Assembly (NCBI RefSeq): GCF_000758545.1
Contig: NZ_CP009279.1
Coordinates: 4,340,001 to 4,404,000, forward strand
Source of the DNA: Paenibacillus sp. FSL H7-0737
GTDB taxonomy: Bacteria > Bacillota > Bacilli > Paenibacillales > Paenibacillaceae
Direction of reading: 5' to 3'
Length of the DNA: 64,000 bases
Under the pieces are notes generated by a model. That model saw only the letters and a program-made list of their open reading frames with translations, ran no database searches and was not told where the DNA came from. Both the position numbers and the translations under genes were made by a program. This document shows positions 24,323-33,372 of the stretch, one piece after another. Position 1 is the stretch's first letter. The number at the start of each line of letters is the position of its first letter.

Positions 24323-27300
24323 TTAAGATCTCCTTTTCGTCAGTAGGTCTAGCAAAGGTCAGCTTCAAAAGACTGCGGACATCCTCTGAATTCAGAGCGA
24401 GTTCTCCCATGATCAGGAAGGACGGCTGTGTCCAAACGGTTTCTCCATTGAGAAGCGGAAGATGATGATGCACCCCGTGATTAAATACCTTATTGTTCAC
24501 ATACGCCGAGGCACTCTGATTCGGGTGACTGCTCGCCATATGCAGCATATCCTTACGCGAAGATGCCCCAATTCGCAATAGTCCCTTGGCCTCAAGATAG
24601 GTTTCAACCGTTCCTAATAAGAACTTGCCCTCCTTGGAGAATTCCATCCATCCTTCGGCATAGACTGGCGAAGGTTTGATATAATTCTCCTCCGACAACG
24701 AATAATTCGGCAGGGTCATTCCGCTGTCATTGGTCACCGAATGCAACACACAGAGCACAGGGACGCCGGGGAGCATAAGGTAATGCTGATTAACAACAAT
24801 CCCTCGGTTCTTTTCCTGCTTCTCGATCGAAGTAGTGATACGTAATCCTTTCCATACATTGCCCTGAACATCCATTTGCTCGGTCCAAGCTGCGCTTCTT
24901 GGCTCCTCCAAACGACTAAATCCACCTATGCCTGAAATACCTACACCGAGTCCACCATGCCAAGGATTCCACCAGGAACGTGGTGCTGCTTCCGGGTAGG
25001 AGCTATCCAGCCATTCTTCTCCATGGTGCTTCAGGGAATGCACAACACTGCCGAAATCAGGAGCAGCTGCAATAGAAAGTACTCCGTTACTCACAGTGTA
25101 AATAGGACCCGCTGGTCCCTCTTCTGTGTCACAGATAACGGCTGCTGTTTCCGTTTGAGGGAACCAGAGGCCTGCTCGCTCTTGAATACGATCCTCTCCA
25201 CGATAGACGACTCGAACCTTCTGTCCTGATTGGCTGTGTTCTGAAGAAGATTCCGCTTCCTCAGGCGAGAGCTCAAAGCCCGCGGAGTGCAGATTCTGCT
25301 CTCTTTGCAGATCCATCTCAGCGACTTTCTGCTCCTCTCCTCTATCCGTTTGTACATATAACTCGAGGCTTCCATTAAGCGGAGTCATCTTTCGTTCGAT
25401 TAACTCCGCATGAAGCGCCCCCGCCGCAAACGGATTTCCACCGCCGAGCGTTAATTCAAGATGATCATCCAACACCGGTGTGATCGGATCCAGCTGCTTC
25501 CGTGCAAAGGTGCGGAAATCCGACCACTTCAGGAAGGTGTTTAAAGCGAACACCAGCGTCTTTGTTCGTACGACATCTCCAGCAGAGATTTGACCAAGAT
25601 TATGCTCCAGTCCAAGTGGATACTCCGGACGAAGCAGCTTCAGCGAAGGGTCCCAGCAAACGCCGCATGTGACATTTTCTTCCTTGCTAAACAACCAATT
25701 TTCCGTAATTTGAGCGCTGTCCCAATAACTCGGATCACCCGAATAAGCATCGCCCATATCTACGTAATGCCCCTGATAAGGCAGGATGAGCCGTTTGCCA
25801 AAAAATCCGAAATTCGTTAGCAGATACATATCCTCTTCCAACGTTTGGTTACTCGTATTGCGTACCTCGCTATAAAACTCAGCGATTCCGTTTGCAAAGA
25901 GCTTAGCCACTCTTTTTATCTCCAGACCCGGGAATTCATCCGATTCATAAAGGGTCTCTAGAACTTGGCCCTCTCCTTCGGAATAGATCTTTACTTCTTT
26001 AGCCTGTTTCTTCGAGAATTCTTCGGCGAATGGTTTACCTAACTTCGGATGGGTTAACCAGAAATTATGGCTCGATCCGGGATATTCAATCCACATCCCA
26101 TTGTCGTTATTATTAAGATGTACGGAGTAGGTGCCGTTTACAGCCACCCACTGATCTCCGTTTTCCCCACCGAAGCGGCCATGTGTTCCTTTCATTAGCA
26201 CAGATAATTTGCTGATGAAGGACACTGCCTTCTCTCCAGTCGGAACGGCCGTCACCTCAATATCCCGTGAATAAAGGCCATATGAATTTAGGGTAAAGGG
26301 GACTCGGATGGAAGCCTTACTTTTAGCTGGAACCGAGAAGCTTACTGTCCGATCCGCCCACGTCAAAAATTCTTCCTCAGGCAAATCAAAAGAAAATTCC
26401 GCTTCCGTTGCAAAATTATTCTCAACATTCAAATATAGCTCAGCGGGAAGACCCGGATACAGCTCACGCTTTGGCAACTCCATCATCATTTTCAGTGGGA
26501 ATTTAGGAGCAACACCTATACGAAACTCAGCACGCTTGCCACCGATGATCCATTTGCTCATAACCACAGGGTGAGTCTTCTTGTCGTTTTGCTCTTCACG
26601 AATCGGATCAAGCTCGAACTCACCTTCTACGATAAGTGTTTCTCCTGGCGCGAGTGTTGGTGCAGCAGACAAGGCAAAACGAATATTTTTGTCATTTTGG
26701 CCTTTGATCTCAATAGCCAGATCAGACGCCGAACGATTCTTGATGTGATAGCGAATCTTGTAGGTGGAACCGAATACAAGATCGTGATCGTCAATCTCCG
26801 TGGAGATTTCATAGTCAGGTGTATCAAGAGCCGTCAGGCCGCGACCGGTCTTCTCGAATTCTGCACGTAAGGAGAGTTCTCCCTTTTGCCAGGTGTAATC
26901 GAAGAAATCAAAACCACGCTCCCGGCGACCATCCGGCTGAATGGGCAGTTCACGGGTACTATCTGCATACCAATCCAGCTGTTCAAAATAAGGAGCGAGT
27001 GCTTCCGTTTGCAGAACTGTCGGAATAAAGTTCATCAAATGAACGTAATCCTCATTTTTTTCCCAAAAGAATCCACATTTCTTATACATCGGTACGGCCT
27101 TCGTATTGCCTGCCCAAGTAAACAGATCAAGACGTGGCCAGCCCGCTTCAATTGTTGTGCGAACAGCGTTCAAAATCAGGTTACGTCCTACCTTGTATCC
27201 GTGATAATCAGGTCGTACATTCAACAGCGGAACATACAAAGCTCCTTCGTCTTGACGGTAATGGGCAAAACTGCAGAAGCCGACCACTTCCTCACCATCA

Positions 27301-27485
27301 ACGGCGAGAAACACATTCAGGTTGGACGAGATTTCCATCTCGCGGCGTACTGTATCCTCTGTTCTCTGATTGGTGCCTCCACCCCAGCTTTCGTTGCTAC
27401 GGTTCCACATTTCTGCAACCGCCTTAGCGTAAGAAGGATCATATTCTATAATGCGGATTTGTTCCGCTGTAGTCTTAACAGTCAT
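24309..27485 (-). CDS. GNAT acetyltransferase fused to a large multi-domain beta-sandwich protein
   Basis: The 1058-residue protein has no signal peptide. Residues about 10-155 are a GNAT domain: IRIIEYDPSYAKAVAEMWNR, VFLAVDGEEVVGFCSF, the acetyl-CoA segment VRPDYHGYKVGRNLIL, and YKKCGFFWEKNEDYVHL. The next about 270 residues look like immunoglobulin-type beta sandwiches (for example KIRYHIKNRSASDLAIEIKG). From about 430 on there are two regions resembling the galactose-mutarotase-like supersandwich of sugar-active proteins, including NGMWIEYPGSSHNFWLTHP and PDFGSVVHSLKHHGEEW followed by WWNPWHGGLGVGI. I know no characterised protein of this architecture. It shares a 14-base overlap with the amidohydrolase downstream. 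A role in modifying a carbohydrate-containing substrate is inference. Confidence 0.82.
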   Translation of the reverse strand: MTVKTTAEQIRIIEYDPSYAKAVAEMWNRSNESWGGGTNQRTEDTVRREMEISSNLNVFLAVDGEEVVGFCSFAHYRQDEGALYVPLLNVRPDYHGYKVGRNLILNAVRTTIEAGWPRLDLFTWAGNTKAVPMYKKCGFFWEKNEDYVHLMNFIPTVLQTEALAPYFEQLDWYADSTRELPIQPDGRRERGFDFFDYTWQKGELSLRAEFEKTGRGLTALDTPDYEISTEIDDHDLVFGSTYKIRYHIKNRSASDLAIEIKGQNDKNIRFALSAAPTLAPGETLIVEGEFELDPIREEQNDKKTHPVVMSKWIIGGKRAEFRIGVAPKFPLKMMMELPKRELYPGLPAELYLNVENNFATEAEFSFDLPEEEFLTWADRTVSFSVPAKSKASIRVPFTLNSYGLYSRDIEVTAVPTGEKAVSFISKLSVLMKGTHGRFGGENGDQWVAVNGTYSVHLNNNDNGMWIEYPGSSHNFWLTHPKLGKPFAEEFSKKQAKEVKIYSEGEGQVLETLYESDEFPGLEIKRVAKLFANGIAEFYSEVRNTSNQTLEEDMYLLTNFGFFGKRLILPYQGHYVDMGDAYSGDPSYWDSAQITENWLFSKEENVTCGVCWDPSLKLLRPEYPLGLEHNLGQISAGDVVRTKTLVFALNTFLKWSDFRTFARKQLDPITPVLDDHLELTLGGGNPFAAGALHAELIERKMTPLNGSLELYVQTDRGEEQKVAEMDLQREQNLHSAGFELSPEEAESSSEHSQSGQKVRVVYRGEDRIQERAGLWFPQTETAAVICDTEEGPAGPIYTVSNGVLSIAAAPDFGSVVHSLKHHGEEWLDSSYPEAAPRSWWNPWHGGLGVGISGIGGFSRLEEPRSAAWTEQMDVQGNVWKGLRITTSIEKQEKNRGIVVNQHYLMLPGVPVLCVLHSVTNDSGMTLPNYSLSEENYIKPSPVYAEGWMEFSKEGKFLLGTVETYLEAKGLLRIGASSRKDMLHMASSHPNQSASAYVNNKVFNHGVHHHLPLLNGETVWTQPSFLIMGELALNSEDVRSLLKLTFARPTDEKEILNADH

Positions 27486-27644
27486 GCTCTCAGCTCCTTC
27501 TCCCTCAAATAGAGTATGTATACAACTTTATTCAAATAACTCCTACGAGTTCTTATTATACTATTAATTGGAAGGCTGTTACGAGGTAAAAAACTCTTTC
27601 TCCTTATTTTCTACATAAAGCCACTGCCAGCAGAAAGCTACAGA

Positions 27645-27677
27645 ATAAAAAAGCTGTCGAGACTCCCTCGACAGCTT
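27645..27677 (-). terminator. Terminator of the MFS gene at 27707-28882
   Basis: AAGCTGTCGAG/CTCGACAGCTT with a 5-base loop, followed by seven T on the minus strand, 30 bases past the stop codon. It separates the transporter from the GNAT-fusion operon. Confidence 0.9.
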
Positions 27678-27706
27678 AGAATCTACTCTATGAGCAGCAT
27701 TTCTAT

Positions 27707-28882
27707 TTAACAACTCTCCACATGATCCGCTGATCTGTTTTTTAAATTCGCGATACCTACAATACCAATCAACAACACGCAGAAAGAATAAGGAAGTGCC
27801 ATATTCGCGGTGTATAAAGCTGTGCCTATAACTGGACCTATAAATGATCCGCCACCTTGAAGGGCCGCAATAAAGGAAGCAACGCTTCTTTGCTCATGGT
27901 CTTGAACCGCCATTGAAGCACCCGCACTGTAGCCAAGCAATGTAAAGCCGATGCCAATTCCCAAGAATGTAAAGTCCACATAAGCAAATCTGATAAACAA
28001 TAATAAGCCTAGCAGACCCAAAGCCACAAATAATAGCCCTACGAGCAGCACCTTCTTAGGATGCCATTTGAGATATTTGCTGATCACAATTTGCGAGAGC
28101 ACCACCATTACTCCCGAGATAGCCAGACCCGTTCCAATTAACTGAGTGGCTTGCTGGGTACTGTATCCAAGGCTGTCTTGCACAAAAAATCCGATAGTAA
28201 CCTGCACGATATTCAGAGCAAACGATAGCAATAGTCCAATCCATAAATAGAGGCGTATCCGTTTGTCGTTGGGTGAAAGTGAAATCGCCTGCCGTTCGAT
28301 CTCGATATTCTTTTCTTTAGGAATAAACACTAGAAATAAAATAGCCAAGGTGAATAATAATATGGCTGCGGCGTACATTGGTGAGGTGAGTCCCAGCGAA
28401 GCCATTCCTCCGCTCATTGCAGGTCCTACTACGAAGCCAAGTCCATTGGCTGCACCGAATAATGCCATTCCCTGAGTACGGGTCTCTTTTGTACTCCAGC
28501 CCATAACATAAGCTTGTGCTAATGCTGGAATACCTCCAAAGAAAAAACCGGCGATTGCGCGAAGTATAAAGAAACTCCAAAACAGGCTAGTTTTGCTCGC
28601 AGCATGTACTGCATAATCAGCCAGCAGTGCAAAAATGACTAGTGTTGCCATATAGACGAACATGATCGAAGCGAGCAGCCATTTCCGGCTCATGAATGTT
28701 TGTTTTTCCCAGAAATATCCTCCGAGCAGCCAGCAAAGTCCCGCTACCGATACCAAACATCCTGATTGAAAATCACTAAGTCCCAAATTTCGAGCAAGCG
28801 GTCCAATAATCGGATTAAATGCAGCTATCGATATCATCCCTGTCAGTACAATTAGAAACATAATACCCAATCTGTATTTCAT
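27707..28882 (-). CDS. MFS transporter, 12-helix drug or sugar efflux type
   Basis: A 391-residue protein from the ATG at 28882, where GGAGAAGGG is well spaced. An in-frame start at 28912 has none. Twelve hydrophobic segments are visible, with IIGPLARNLGLSDFQSGCLVS in the first loop, LRAIAGFFFGGIPALAQAYVMGW in helix 4 and FGAANGLGFVVGPAMSGGM in helix 5. The pattern resembles the YfmO/tetracycline-efflux branch of bacterial drug/H+ antiporters. Its own terminator lies downstream, so it is not in the same transcript as the GNAT-fusion/amidohydrolase pair. Proximity and strand suggest a possible link, but the substrate is unknown. Confidence 0.87.
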   Translation of the reverse strand: MKYRLGIMFLIVLTGMISIAAFNPIIGPLARNLGLSDFQSGCLVSVAGLCWLLGGYFWEKQTFMSRKWLLASIMFVYMATLVIFALLADYAVHAASKTSLFWSFFILRAIAGFFFGGIPALAQAYVMGWSTKETRTQGMALFGAANGLGFVVGPAMSGGMASLGLTSPMYAAAILLFTLAILFLVFIPKEKNIEIERQAISLSPNDKRIRLYLWIGLLLSFALNIVQVTIGFFVQDSLGYSTQQATQLIGTGLAISGVMVVLSQIVISKYLKWHPKKVLLVGLLFVALGLLGLLLFIRFAYVDFTFLGIGIGFTLLGYSAGASMAVQDHEQRSVASFIAALQGGGSFIGPVIGTALYTANMALPYSFCVLLIGIVGIANLKNRSADHVESC

Positions 28883-29020
28883 GAAATTCCCTTCTCCTCT
28901 CAAGTAAACCAAAACAATGTACGATTCATAATCGCTGTGTTCATGGTACTATGCTTGGAAGTCAGGCCTCTACCCGTTGGCGGATTACTTTACTGGTTAT
29001 CGGGATTATTAGTTGAACAC

Positions 29021-29047
29021 AAAAAAACTGCTCCTAAGAGCAGTTTA
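29021..29047 (-). terminator. Terminator of the LCP gene
   Basis: AAACTGCTC/GAGCAGTTT with a 4-base loop and a run of seven T on the minus strand, just past the LCP stop codon. Confidence 0.88.
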
Positions 29048-29059
29048 AGTGATAGCCTT

Positions 29060-30079
29060 TTAATCTACCGTCCCAATATTCTCCAAGTGCAATGAGCTTT
29101 CGGAGCTAACACCCGCTTCCGTACTCAGAGTAGTAAGTGCTTGTTTAAGATCCTCTTTATTCACATACACGTATGGACTCTTCCAAAGAGATTCCACATG
29201 TAAGGAATTGATATGATCTGGTTTGAGTTTAGGGAAGTTCAACAACCATTGCTGGAGATCTGCTTGTGGAATATCAGTCTTCACATTTTCACCGATGATG
29301 TCCAATACATTCCCCCATTGGGACACGCCTTGGAAATTCCCTAGCTTATCCAGAATCTGCTTAATTACTTGCTGCTGTCGATCATTGCGCTGAAAATCGG
29401 AGGATTCAGCCGTTCCTTGATTCGATTTGCGGTAACGCACAAAGTCAAGCACATGTTTGCCATCCAGCTTCTGCAAGCCCTTCTTTAAGTTGATGTTCGT
29501 TCCATCTGCCGAATCGATATATTTCATATCCATATCGACATCAATGGTTAGCCCGCCAAGCAAGTCCACCGTCTCCTTCAGCACATCAAAATTCACCACA
29601 ACCATGTGATCAATTGGCAGACCTAGTAAATTGCTGAAAAACTCTTTTGTATTAGGGATAGCTTCAGTTTTATCTTTTATGTAATGGTAAGCATAATAAT
29701 AATTAGCTTTGCGAGAGGGCAACGATTTAGGTTTTAGCAACAAATCCCTCGGTATAGATAAGAAACTCGTCGACTTCGTGTCAGGATTGAAGCTGACAAG
29801 CATTAGCACATCGGTATTCATTACCCCACCACCACCGTCCCGACTATCTACCCCGGCAAGCAGAAAAATCATAGGTTCAACCGATACCGTCGCCTTTTTT
29901 TCCTCTGGGGCAGCGGTTGGCTGGACGTTGACTGGAGCAGCCATGCGCTCTATCGCGTTATCCGTCTTTTTGTATAAATACCCTGCATATACTCCAATTC
30001 CGATAATCGTTGCGCCTAAGACAAGTCCAATGCTCGTCAGAATTTTACGAGTTGTTGTCCACTTGCGTTTGTTAGTCAT
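29060..30079 (-). CDS. LytR-CpsA-Psr family cell-wall ligase/transcription-attenuator protein
   Basis: ATG at 30079 has GGAGGG upstream, giving 339 residues. A short basic cytoplasmic head (TNKRKWTTTRK) and one membrane helix (about 11-33) precede an extracellular LCP domain with its hallmark charged residues: DSRDGGGGVMNTDVLMLVSF, SIPRDLLL, and DFVRYRKSNQGTAESSDFQRNDRQQQV. LCP proteins transfer undecaprenyl-linked glycopolymers such as wall teichoic acid or capsule to peptidoglycan. It is 30 bases downstream of a SEDS-family glycosyltransferase gene on the same strand, so the two probably form one transcript for wall assembly. Confidence 0.92.
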   Translation of the reverse strand: MTNKRKWTTTRKILTSIGLVLGATIIGIGVYAGYLYKKTDNAIERMAAPVNVQPTAAPEEKKATVSVEPMIFLLAGVDSRDGGGGVMNTDVLMLVSFNPDTKSTSFLSIPRDLLLKPKSLPSRKANYYYAYHYIKDKTEAIPNTKEFFSNLLGLPIDHMVVVNFDVLKETVDLLGGLTIDVDMDMKYIDSADGTNINLKKGLQKLDGKHVLDFVRYRKSNQGTAESSDFQRNDRQQQVIKQILDKLGNFQGVSQWGNVLDIIGENVKTDIPQADLQQWLLNFPKLKPDHINSLHVESLWKSPYVYVNKEDLKQALTTLSTEAGVSSESSLHLENIGTVD

Positions 30080-30109
30080 AATTCCCTCCACTCAGTTCCA
30101 GTAGCTTTT

Positions 30110-31231
30110 TCAATCCGTGCTTTCATCCTTATGGACTTTCACACTTAGCACTATGCCAATCGCAATCATATTAGTAAGTAACGAGCTACCTCCATAACTA
30201 ATAAACGGCAAGGATATCCCCGTCAGGGGCAGCAATCCAAGATGCATTCCAAGGTTAACAGAAACTTGAAAGATAATCATGGCGATAAACCCGGTGACAA
30301 CATATGCCCCTGCACGGTCCCTGCTTTCGAGTGCGATAAAGATCATTCGATAGACGAGCAATAAATATAGCATCAGCAAAATGGATGAACCTATAAAACC
30401 GTATTTTGCACCGATGACTACATAGATCGAATCGGAATACGCGTATGGAATATATCCTTTTCGCAAAAAAATACCTTCACTACCCGATAATCCACCGGAG
30501 CCAATGGCTATCATTGCGTTTTTGACATGCCAAGATTTATCGGGATCACTCTGCGGGTCCAAAAAAGCCTGAATTCGTGACAATTGATGGGGCTCGACAA
30601 TCTTGGATAACAAGTCGAAGTTGGCATAATAGAGCCATAATATCGTGCCAATCGAAATAATCACCACACCGAGGATCAAGATCATATATAGAGCACGGAT
30701 GTTACCTATCCAAAGCATACTAAGCAATATGCCCGCAAAAACGAGCGCTGTACCCAAATCGGGTTGATCCATGATCAAAATAAAAGGAATTAAAAAAACG
30801 AAACAAACCGGCACTAAATCTTGAAAAAAGCGAAGCTGCTGTCCTTCTCGTTTACCCAATAGATGAGCAATGAGCAGCACCGTACATATTTTAGCCAGCT
30901 CGGAGGGCTGGAGCTGAAAGCTTCCAATACTTAACCAACGCACGGCACCATTGAGGTTCTCCCCAACCAGCTTAACTAGCACAAGTAGACCAATACCCAC
31001 GCTATAAAAGAGATATGCTAACCAACCTAATAGAATCTTATAATCTACCAATGCGATGAATAACATGGGTATGCAAAATAAAGCAAATAAATACAACGAA
31101 CTGATGTAAAGACCATCTAACCGTGTATCCGTAGTCGCGCCATAAATAGCAACAGTACCAATACCAACTAGGCATGTTACGAGAAACAGTACGGATCTGT
31201 CCAGCTTTGCAATTTTGGTGGTGAGAAACAT
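30110..31231 (-). CDS. SEDS family peptidoglycan glycosyltransferase (FtsW/RodA/SpoVE type)
   Basis: A 373-residue protein with about ten helices. ATG at 31231 (MFLTTKIAKLDRSVLF) has AGAGG upstream; a longer frame to 31321 lacks SEDS-like content. Signatures are GAVRWLSIGSFQLQPSELAKI, DQPDLGTALVFAGILLSMLW and the C-terminal PFISYGGSSLL. The extracellular loop that normally reads HTDFIF, with the catalytic Asp, is here YSDSIYVVIGAKYGF, so the Asp is kept but the context is divergent, as in auxiliary RodA-like proteins. SEDS proteins polymerise glycan strands with a partner class B PBP, and none is encoded here. It precedes the LCP gene on the same strand. Confidence 0.92.
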   Translation of the reverse strand: MFLTTKIAKLDRSVLFLVTCLVGIGTVAIYGATTDTRLDGLYISSLYLFALFCIPMLFIALVDYKILLGWLAYLFYSVGIGLLVLVKLVGENLNGAVRWLSIGSFQLQPSELAKICTVLLIAHLLGKREGQQLRFFQDLVPVCFVFLIPFILIMDQPDLGTALVFAGILLSMLWIGNIRALYMILILGVVIISIGTILWLYYANFDLLSKIVEPHQLSRIQAFLDPQSDPDKSWHVKNAMIAIGSGGLSGSEGIFLRKGYIPYAYSDSIYVVIGAKYGFIGSSILLMLYLLLVYRMIFIALESRDRAGAYVVTGFIAMIIFQVSVNLGMHLGLLPLTGISLPFISYGGSSLLTNMIAIGIVLSVKVHKDESTD

Positions 31232-31359
31232 GATACAACCTCTATTTAATTTCTGTATTTTTCTTGTTGTAAAATGAGCATCATAAATAATCCGCCTGAG
31301 CACTAATACATCTTGTTTCAAGATGAAGCTGAAGTGCAGCGGATTATAAAGTGGTATGA

Positions 31360-31902
31360 TTATCTCAGATCAAATTTGTCCTGATACGCCTTCTTCGATA
31401 ACAGCTTTAATTTATCTTCACTCAGCGTATAAATATCCAGCCCGTTCCCTGCCTCGCCCAATGACCAGCCCAGCGCGAGCTCGTTATGGCCATCATCATC
31501 GACATCATAGAATTCGGCATAATCCAAGCCATACCCAAACCCCTCAACCTCCGAAATCTTTTGCCACGCTTCATTTTCCTGCCTAAGCAGCATTGCTTTT
31601 ATAGAAGAACCTTTGTTTTTGCTGTATTCATATACAACTACCGCTTCATCGATTCCGTCTCCATCCATATCCCCAAAGGAGATAGCATTATCCTCTTGTC
31701 CATCCAACGGAGTTATCAATTGAGCTTTGTCGGGAAGCCATTTGATAAATTCCTGGCTCGTTTTGTCTCGCTGCAGGCTTGCTTCTGATGATGGAGGCTT
31801 AATCAGCTCTCCTGGTGTCGCCGGCACTCCGCATCCTCCGAGCAAAAGTATCGTTGTTAACATAGCACCTATCTTTATGAATTTGCTCGGCATTTGGATC
31901 AT
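31360..31902 (-). CDS. FG-GAP/VCBS-repeat lipoprotein, possibly shortened
   Basis: A lipoprotein signal ends LLGGCG near residue 26 of the 31902 start. GAGGAG overlaps the start region, so ATGs at 31923, 31902 or 31893 are all possible. The mature part has two Asp-rich calcium-type loops, FGDMDGDGIDEAVVVYEY and YDVDDDGHNELALGWSLG, typical of FG-GAP/integrin-like repeats. Relatives in spore formers are usually much longer, with several repeats, and the protein stops soon after the second loop (KKAYQDKFDLR), so it may be truncated. It stands between the SEDS gene and a two-component system, and its role is unknown. Confidence 0.75.
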   Translation of the reverse strand: MIQMPSKFIKIGAMLTTILLLGGCGVPATPGELIKPPSSEASLQRDKTSQEFIKWLPDKAQLITPLDGQEDNAISFGDMDGDGIDEAVVVYEYSKNKGSSIKAMLLRQENEAWQKISEVEGFGYGLDYAEFYDVDDDGHNELALGWSLGEAGNGLDIYTLSEDKLKLLSKKAYQDKFDLR

Positions 31903-31986
31903 CGACTCCTCGCTTGTCCGCATATATAGTATTTTATCTGTGAAAGAGATGAAAGTGGTTATGAAATAGTTAAATTTGAGCTCTAT

Positions 31987-33369
31987 TTATATCGGCAAGT
32001 CAAATTGGACAATCGTCCCCTTACCTAAAGTACTGCTTATACGCAGCTCGCCATGATGCAACGTAATAATCTGTTCCGAGATGGACAGTCCCAAACCGCT
32101 GCCTGACGCCTGTTGATCCCCTTTGTAGAATTTTCGCCGCACATTCTCTAAATCCGCTTCTGCGATGCCTGACCCAGTATCCTCAACCGTAATTACAACT
32201 TTCCCTGGAACCGTATGGGCAGTAATAAGAATTCGACCAGAGGAGCTAGTAAATTTGAGCGAATTATCAATGAGATTAATCATGACTTGCTTCACACGAT
32301 TCTCGTCAGCTTGAATGACAGGCAGATTCTCTTCTATTTTCACTTCGAGCAAGATGCCTTGTCTGGTTGCTCTAGGGGTGAGTTGTCTGCCAATATGCTG
32401 CAACAGCTCTGTTAGCTCCACAGTTGTGAGGTGAATTGCGATTCTTCCGTTATCCAATTTGGAGAAATCCAATAATTCATCCACCATATGAGTTAACCTG
32501 TCACTTTCAGATTCAATGATATCTAGCCCATCATGAAACAGAGCCTGGTTACTCTCCCCACCCGCCTTCAAGGTGATTACCCAGCCTTTGATCGAGGTCA
32601 ATGGCGTACGCAGTTCATGGGATACGGATGCGATAAAATCATTCTTAAGCTGTTCACTTTTCGAGATTCGACTGGCCATCATATTCAATGTATCTGCCAA
32701 GGAACCAAGCTCGTCTTGATAGCGCTTTTGTACTCTTATGCTAAAATCTCCTTCAGACATTTGGTCTGCTGCCTGTTTCAGATCTTTAATGGATCTGGTT
32801 ATGGTCCAAGATAGTAATAATCCAAGCAAGGTGACGATACCAATCACGAGCAAACCTACCCCGATCAGCAAAACCGCAATTTGATTTACTGTATGTATCG
32901 TTTCCGTTAAGGAGGTAATAAACCTCACTTCCCCGACGATGTTACCTTTGGCTTGTAAAGGATACGACACCGTAAAAATAGCTTCCTCCGTTACAGGGTC
33001 CTCACCCTTCCAACTGTCAGGCTGCCCTTGTATGGCTGCTTGCACATCCATGTTATCTGTCATCGTAAAATCGCCTTGGATTCCATTAGAATCCTGCAGC
33101 AGCCGACCTTCAGCATTAATAATCTGTACCTGTGCATCGGAATGGCTGGCAAAGCCCTTTAACAGCCTATCCGATTGTGCCTCTAAATCCTCGTCGCTAA
33201 AATATTGCTGATAAAAAGAAGCCGACAGTTCTGCTTGATTCATCAGGGTTTGCTCTATATTATGAAAATAATAATAACGTACAGATAAATTAAGAATAAT
33301 CTCAAGAATGAGCACAGTAAGACAAATCACTACAAAATAGCTTCCTACTAATCTTTTCTGAATACCCAT
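31987..33369 (-). CDS. Sensor histidine kinase with HAMP domain
   Basis: The 460-residue kinase has two membrane helices (about 9-30 and 163-187), an extracellular sensor region of about 130 residues, a HAMP domain (residues about 188-235), then the HisKA phospho-acceptor with His251 in SVSHELRTPLTSIKG. ATPase boxes are VMINLIDNSLKF (N), VEDTGSGIAEAD (G1) and SGLGLSISEQI (G2). It starts one to three bases after the response-regulator stop codon (33373), so the two are translated together. The pair resembles PhoR/ResE-type OmpR systems. The signal is unknown. Confidence 0.95.
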   Translation of the reverse strand: MGIQKRLVGSYFVVICLTVLILEIILNLSVRYYYFHNIEQTLMNQAELSASFYQQYFSDEDLEAQSDRLLKGFASHSDAQVQIINAEGRLLQDSNGIQGDFTMTDNMDVQAAIQGQPDSWKGEDPVTEEAIFTVSYPLQAKGNIVGEVRFITSLTETIHTVNQIAVLLIGVGLLVIGIVTLLGLLLSWTITRSIKDLKQAADQMSEGDFSIRVQKRYQDELGSLADTLNMMASRISKSEQLKNDFIASVSHELRTPLTSIKGWVITLKAGGESNQALFHDGLDIIESESDRLTHMVDELLDFSKLDNGRIAIHLTTVELTELLQHIGRQLTPRATRQGILLEVKIEENLPVIQADENRVKQVMINLIDNSLKFTSSSGRILITAHTVPGKVVITVEDTGSGIAEADLENVRRKFYKGDQQASGSGLGLSISEQIITLHHGELRISSTLGKGTIVQFDLPI

Positions 33370-33372
33370 TCT

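Noticed and set aside
26886..27512. 208-codon plus-strand frame opposite the GNAT-fusion gene
   Set aside because: It lies entirely opposite a well-supported coding region, has no ribosome site, and its composition is that of an antisense shadow.
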